This document shows, in pieces, positions 6,031-9,410 of a stretch of 9,410 bases of DNA. The notes below the pieces were generated by a model that saw only the letters and a list, made by a program, of their open reading frames with translations, searched no databases and had not been told where the DNA came from. The stretch comes from an uncultured delta proteobacterium (GTDB lineage: Bacteria; Myxococcota_A; Polyangia; Polyangiales; Ga0077539): the NCBI GenBank assembly GCA_903860995.1, contig CAIOSS010000816.1:1-9410 (forward strand). Reading direction: 5' to 3'. Position 1 is the first letter of the stretch. Each line of letters opens with the position of its first letter. A program made the position numbers and the translations under genes.

Positions 6031-8002
6031 ATGGGGCTTCGTCGAAGGGGTGGTCGTCGGGGTCGGCGTGGGCGTCGGCGATGGACCAGAAGGCCTTCAC
6101 CTCGTCGAGGGACGAGAGCCGCGCCGCGGGCGGGAGCGAGTCGATGAGGGTCTTGCCGTAGCTGCGCGTGACGATGCGCCGGTCGAGGATGGCGACGATG
6201 CCGACGTCCTTGCGGGTGCGGATGAGGCGCCCGAAGCCCTGCTTCAGGGCGAGCGCCGCGGCGGGCACCTGGAGGGCCTCGAAGGGCTTGATGCCCTGCT
6301 CGATGAGCCGCGCGATGCGGGCGCCGGTCACGGGGTCGTTGGGGGCGTCGAAGGGGAGCTTGTCGATGATGACCAGGCGCAGCGCGCGGCCCGGGACGTC
6401 GACCCCCTCCCAGAAGCTCGACGTGGCGAAGAGCACGCCGTCGTGGGCGGCGCGGAAGCGGTCGAGCAGCACCCGCTTGGGGAGCTGGCCCTGGACCCAG
6501 GTGGGGTACGACCACGCGTCGCGCAATGCTTCGTGCAGGGCGCGCATCACCCGGAGGCTGGTGCAGAGCACGAAGGCGCCGCCGGCGGTGATGGCCACGA
6601 GCTTGCGGATCTCCGCGCAGGCGGCGTCCATCCAGCGCTCGTCGCGGGGCTCCGGGAGGTTGCGGGGGATGTAGAGCCCGGCCTGCTCGCCGTAGTCGAA
6701 GGGGGAGGGGAGGGAGTGCTCGGCGGTCTCGGCGGGCATCCCGAGGCGCTGCCGGATGAACGAGAAGTCACCGCCCGTGGAGAGGGTGGCGGAGGCGAGG
6801 ATGACGGCGCCCTTGCGGCTCCAGAGGCGCTCTTGCATGAGCGGGCCGATCTCGACGGGCGAGGCCCCGATGGCGCCGCCGCCGCGGGCGTCGGGCTCGG
6901 CGAAGGCCACGTGGGTCTGCGACTCTTCATCGAGGACGGTCTGGAGGGACTCCTTGAGGGTGGCCGCGCGGCGCGACACGGAGAGCAGCGGGTCGCTCGA
7001 CCCGACGAAGTCGCGGACGTGCCCGAGGAGCCCGTCGAGGCCGTCGAGGAGGAGCTGCGCGCCGTCGTCGAACTCGCCGCGGCGCATGGCGGGCTGGAGC
7101 AGAAGGCGGCCGGCGGTGCGGGGGATGGCGGCGAAGAGGCGCAGGGCGCCCGCGGAGAGCTGCATGAGGGTGCGCAGCACGGACTGCTCGCGGGAGCGGT
7201 CGACGAAGAAGCCGGCGGCGCGGAGGGCGCGGTCGGCGTCGCGGACGAGGGTGTCGACGCGCGCGCGGGTGAGGCGCACCCCGAAGAACTCCGTCGCGAC
7301 GTCTTCGAGGGCGTGGGCCTCGTCGAAGATGATGGCGTCGTAGTCGGGGAGCGCCGAGGCGCCGGAGAAGCCGTTGCGCAGCGCGAGGTCGGCGCAGAAG
7401 AGGTGGTGGTTGGTGACGATGATCTGCGAGGCCTCCGCGGAGCGGCGCATCTTGGTGACGAAGCACTCGTCGTAGAAGCGGCACTTGGCGCCGATGCGGG
7501 TCTCGGAGCTGGAGGTGACCTCGCGCCAGACGGCGGCGTCTTCGGGGAGCGAGGGGAGGTCGCTGCGGTCGCCGGTCTCGGTGCGCTCGACCCAGTCGAG
7601 GATGCGGTCGATGCCGCGCTCGGGCGCGACGGCGCCGGTGACGATGGCCTGGCGGTACTCCTCCAGGCGGCGCTTGCAGACGTAGTTGGAGAGCCCCTTC
7701 ACGAGGGTGACGTCGGGGTGCAGCCCGAGCCGGCGGATGGTGGGGATGTCCTTCTCGACGAGCTGCTCGCCGAGGGCCTTGGTGGCGGTGGAGATGACCA
7801 CCCGCTGCGCGCTCTCGGCCGCGGGGACGAGGTACGCGAGGGACTTGCCCGTGCCCGTGCCGGCCTCGACGAGGAGGGTGGTGCTCTCGCGCAGGGCGAG
7901 CTCGACGGCGTCGGCCATCCGAAGCTGCTCCTCGCGGGGTTCGTACCCGGGGAGCACCTTCGCGAGGGGGCCGTTGCGGTCGAGCCTGTCGCGCGCTGCC
8001 AT
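6029..8002 (-). CDS. dinG: DinG/YoaA-type (XPD-like) ATP-dependent DNA helicase
   Basis: The protein has 657 residues, within the usual range for DinG/YoaA. These SF2 5'-3' helicases unwind damaged or R-loop-bearing DNA. The motifs in order are a Q-motif-like RxEQLRM (about 23-29), Walker A EAGTGTGKS (46-54), motif Ia STATKAL (71-77), Walker B DEAH (227-230), motif III SATL (404-407), motif V FWEGVDVPG (530-538) and motif VI QGFGRLIR (588-595). The iron-sulfur region has C109 (SNYVCKRR), C174 and C180 (AKCRFYDEC). The cysteine expected five residues before C174 is R169, and a further cysteine, C203, lies beyond (LFCADL). So the four-cysteine cluster is not canonical. The start is ATG at 8000-8002; the open frame continues upstream, but there it only mirrors the divergent gene. 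There is no clear ribosome-binding site. It is the first gene of the minus-strand block, 9 bp before uvrD. Confidence 0.92.
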   Translation of the reverse strand: MAARDRLDRNGPLAKVLPGYEPREEQLRMADAVELALRESTTLLVEAGTGTGKSLAYLVPAAESAQRVVISTATKALGEQLVEKDIPTIRRLGLHPDVTLVKGLSNYVCKRRLEEYRQAIVTGAVAPERGIDRILDWVERTETGDRSDLPSLPEDAAVWREVTSSSETRIGAKCRFYDECFVTKMRRSAEASQIIVTNHHLFCADLALRNGFSGASALPDYDAIIFDEAHALEDVATEFFGVRLTRARVDTLVRDADRALRAAGFFVDRSREQSVLRTLMQLSAGALRLFAAIPRTAGRLLLQPAMRRGEFDDGAQLLLDGLDGLLGHVRDFVGSSDPLLSVSRRAATLKESLQTVLDEESQTHVAFAEPDARGGGAIGASPVEIGPLMQERLWSRKGAVILASATLSTGGDFSFIRQRLGMPAETAEHSLPSPFDYGEQAGLYIPRNLPEPRDERWMDAACAEIRKLVAITAGGAFVLCTSLRVMRALHEALRDAWSYPTWVQGQLPKRVLLDRFRAAHDGVLFATSSFWEGVDVPGRALRLVIIDKLPFDAPNDPVTGARIARLIEQGIKPFEALQVPAAALALKQGFGRLIRTRKDVGIVAILDRRIVTRSYGKTLIDSLPPAARLSSLDEVKAFWSIADAHADPDDHPFDEAP

Positions 8003-8123
8003 GGTGGGGATGCGGGTGCCATACCATGCGCCTCGCGAGGGACGATACCCGCGGCCCCCGGGAGTGTGACAGGGTATGTCCGGCGTTCCCGTTGTGCGGC
8101 GGAACGTTCTAGGGTTGCACGCG
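8003..8123. promoter_or_regulatory. Divergent intergenic region with several inverted repeats
   Basis: These 121 bp must hold the start signals for dinG (leftward) and the lipoprotein gene (rightward). Visible structures are the perfect palindrome CCTCGCGAGG (8031-8040), the inverted repeat ATACCC (8045-8050) / GGGTAT (8072-8077), the inverted repeat CGTTCC (8084-8089) / GGAACG (8101-8106), and GAACGTTC (8102-8109) overlapping it. Leftward, CTGTCA followed 19 bases later by TATCGT could be a weak -35/-10 pair. No good rightward sigma-70 pair is seen. The repeats could bind repressors. None matches a LexA box that I know for this group, although the downstream helicases would suit SOS control. 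Confidence 0.35.
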
Positions 8124-9410
8124 ATGCGACGGACCCTCGGGTGGATGACGGCGGCGTTGGTGGTGGCGTCGGGGTGTCGCGGGGCGCGGCCGCGGGTGAC
8201 GGCGCGCGGCGCGGGGACGGCGACGGCGGTGGCGGTGATGCCGCCGCCGGTGGCGCCGGAGGGGTTGCTGGGGCGGGTGTGGCTGGCGCGCCCGCGGGCC
8301 ACGATGGAGGTGCTGGGCGAGCGCCTGGCGGGGCGTCGGGTTCCGATCGACCTGGCGCTGGCGCTCGGGGCTGGGGTCCCGATGGCGGTGCTGGGGGCGG
8401 TGGACACGTCGCGGCCGGTGGCGGCGTGCGCGGTGGAGGGGTCGGGCGCGTCGGTGGGGTGGGTGATCGCGCTGACGCCGCGGAGCGCGGCGGAGGCGAG
8501 GGCGGCGCTGTCGTCGCGGTACCGTCTGGTCCCGGTGGCGGGCCTCGGGGATCGGGTGGAGTCGCGGGAGGCTTCGCGCGAGGCGGGGGTTGCGTGCGGG
8601 CTGGTGGCGGTGACCGACGCCGTGACGGCGCGGGTGGTGTGCGCGGCGGACGCGGCGCTGCTGGCGCGCGCGGGTCGCTGGCTGGCGTGGACGATGACCG
8701 CGGCGGGGGGTAGCGGCGCGGCGGGCGACGAGGACGTGGTGGCGACGCTGGGCGACGGCGCGGGGCTGCGGCTGCGGGCGCGGTGGCAGTCGATGACGAC
8801 GGCGCTGCTGGCGGAGTGGAGCGAGGCGGCGAGCGCGGCGCGGCGGGAGCATGACCGGCCGCCGGACTACGGCGATCCGGAGGCGGCGCTGGTGGTGCTG
8901 GAGCGGGCGCGCGACGCGGTGGGCGTGGCGCTCGGGGAGGTGCGGTCGCTGCGGGTGGGGCTGCGGGTGGGGGACGAGGGGATGGCGCTGACGACGGCCG
9001 CGACGCTGCCTCGCGACGGCGCGTCGGGCGTGGCGGGGGACGCGGTGGCGCGGGCGGGCGCGGGGCAGGGCGGGGCGGCTGCGCTGGTGCGCTGGGTGCC
9101 GGCGGACGCGGATCTACGCGGCTGGGTCCATACGCCCGGCGATGGTCATCGGGTGTTGTGGCGGAGCGTGGTGGACGGGGTGGTGCGGGTGCTGGGCGCG
9201 CGGTTGGGAAGTGGGCCGACGGCGCGGCGGACGCTGGAGGCGCTCGGGAGGGAGAGCGGCGAGGCGGCGGCGCTGGGCGGGGTGACCGCCGCGGGGGGCG
9301 AGTGGACCCTGGTGGTGGAGCAGCGGGATGGCGGGCGCTCGGCGCGGGCGGCGCTGGCGCAGCTGGCGAGCGCGCCGTGGGTGCGGACGCTGCGCTGGGG
9401 CGGGCGGGCC
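8124..9410 (+). CDS. Predicted lipoprotein of unknown function (partial, runs off the window)
   Basis: The start is ATG at 8124-8126, with a weak AGGG 9 bases upstream, and the frame stays open for 429 codons to the last base. Residues 1-18 are MRRT, a hydrophobic core (MTAALVVAS) and GC, a plausible lipoprotein signal with C18 as the lipid site. A low-complexity Ala/Gly/Thr/Pro stretch follows to about residue 45. The main body then begins with PEGLLGRVWLARP and mixes short hydrophobic runs with charged helices (for example EHDRPPDYGDPEAALVVLE near 243-261). Composition is extreme: Ala, Val, Gly and Arg dominate and most codons end in G. I do not recognise a domain; the pattern recalls large hypothetical lipoproteins of myxobacteria, but that is an impression only. 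It is divergent from dinG and may share the control region between them. Confidence 0.8.
   Translation, partial: MRRTLGWMTAALVVASGCRGARPRVTARGAGTATAVAVMPPPVAPEGLLGRVWLARPRATMEVLGERLAGRRVPIDLALALGAGVPMAVLGAVDTSRPVAACAVEGSGASVGWVIALTPRSAAEARAALSSRYRLVPVAGLGDRVESREASREAGVACGLVAVTDAVTARVVCAADAALLARAGRWLAWTMTAAGGSGAAGDEDVVATLGDGAGLRLRARWQSMTTALLAEWSEAASAARREHDRPPDYGDPEAALVVLERARDAVGVALGEVRSLRVGLRVGDEGMALTTAATLPRDGASGVAGDAVARAGAGQGGAAALVRWVPADADLRGWVHTPGDGHRVLWRSVVDGVVRVLGARLGSGPTARRTLEALGRESGEAAALGGVTAAGGEWTLVVEQRDGGRSARAALAQLASAPWVRTLRWGGRA

Noticed and set aside
5613..6515. A 300-codon minus-strand open frame spanning the dinG/uvrD junction
   Set aside because: It is a Pro/Arg/His-rich shadow frame, and both real genes read through this region in another frame with recognisable motifs.
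8102..8109. GAACGTTC as a LexA box upstream of dinG
   Set aside because: It resembles the half-sites of the Gram-positive box (CGAAC-N4-GTTCG) but without the 4-base spacer, and it does not match the deltaproteobacterial motifs I know. It is kept only as a general palindrome.
8003..8407. An N-terminal extension of the DinG protein to an upstream start
   Set aside because: The extra residues (Thr/Ala/Pro/Arg-rich) overlap the divergent lipoprotein gene and show no homology-like features. The helicase begins naturally at MAARDRLDR just before its first motif.
4352..8713. A 1453-codon open frame on the plus strand, antisense to dinG and most of uvrD
   Set aside because: It lies opposite well-supported helicase genes with complete motifs. 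Its protein is low-complexity (Glu/Gly/Val/Arg/Asp-rich) with no domain. Long antisense frames are expected where GC-rich codons leave few stops.
1..9410. CRISPR arrays, tRNA or rRNA genes, insertion sequences, att sites, phage genes
   Set aside because: I found no spaced direct repeats, cloverleaf-like sequence, transposase motifs or terminal inverted repeats. The coding density leaves only gaps of 121 bp or less.

Overview
The window is very GC-rich (my line-by-line counts give about 72-77% in most places). It reads like an accessory-poor stretch of a Gram-negative chromosome. The gene families (a CXXCH-bearing outer-membrane barrel paired with a lipoprotein cytochrome c, a lipoprotein S9 peptidase, a large unassigned lipoprotein, a DinG-type helicase) and the codon use suggest a Myxococcota/Polyangia-like bacterium. 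That placement is inference from style and families; there is no rRNA or other marker gene here.

Layout. Bases 1-110 hold the last 35 codons of an unidentified plus-strand gene. A convergent gap of 58 bp with a GC hairpin follows. From 169 to 8002 every gene is on the minus strand. In transcription order they are dinG-like helicase (8002-6029), UvrD/PcrA helicase (6019-3738), S9 prolyl-oligopeptidase-type lipoprotein (3691-1754), monoheme cytochrome c lipoprotein (1670-1341) and CXXCH outer-membrane barrel (1344-169). The gaps are 9, 46 and 83 bp, and the last pair overlaps by 4 bp (ATGA). The minus-strand block therefore looks like one or a few operons. A 121-bp divergent gap rich in inverted repeats (8003-8123) separates it from a plus-strand lipoprotein of unknown function, which runs off the window at 9410.

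Functional themes. The first is DNA repair: two superfamily helicases are coupled by a ribosome-binding site that overlaps the dinG stop codon. The UvrD gene as written is broken twice, by TGA in place of a conserved Trp codon at 5852-5854 and by a one-base loss near 4679-4684, yet all its helicase motifs are otherwise intact. The second theme is cell-envelope redox chemistry: a small lipoprotein cytochrome is translationally coupled to an outer-membrane barrel that itself carries a CFGCH haem-c motif, the only two cysteines of the mature barrel. I consider this cytochrome/porin pair the most interesting system in the window, a candidate minimal electron conduit across the outer membrane.

One large-scale signal is not explained by gene orientation. 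The plus strand has roughly twice as much G as C over most of the window, including under genes on both strands, but not from about 3738 to about 5400. That tract, the 3' three quarters of uvrD, also has lower GC. It may have a separate history. I see no tRNA, rRNA, CRISPR, insertion sequence or phage gene.
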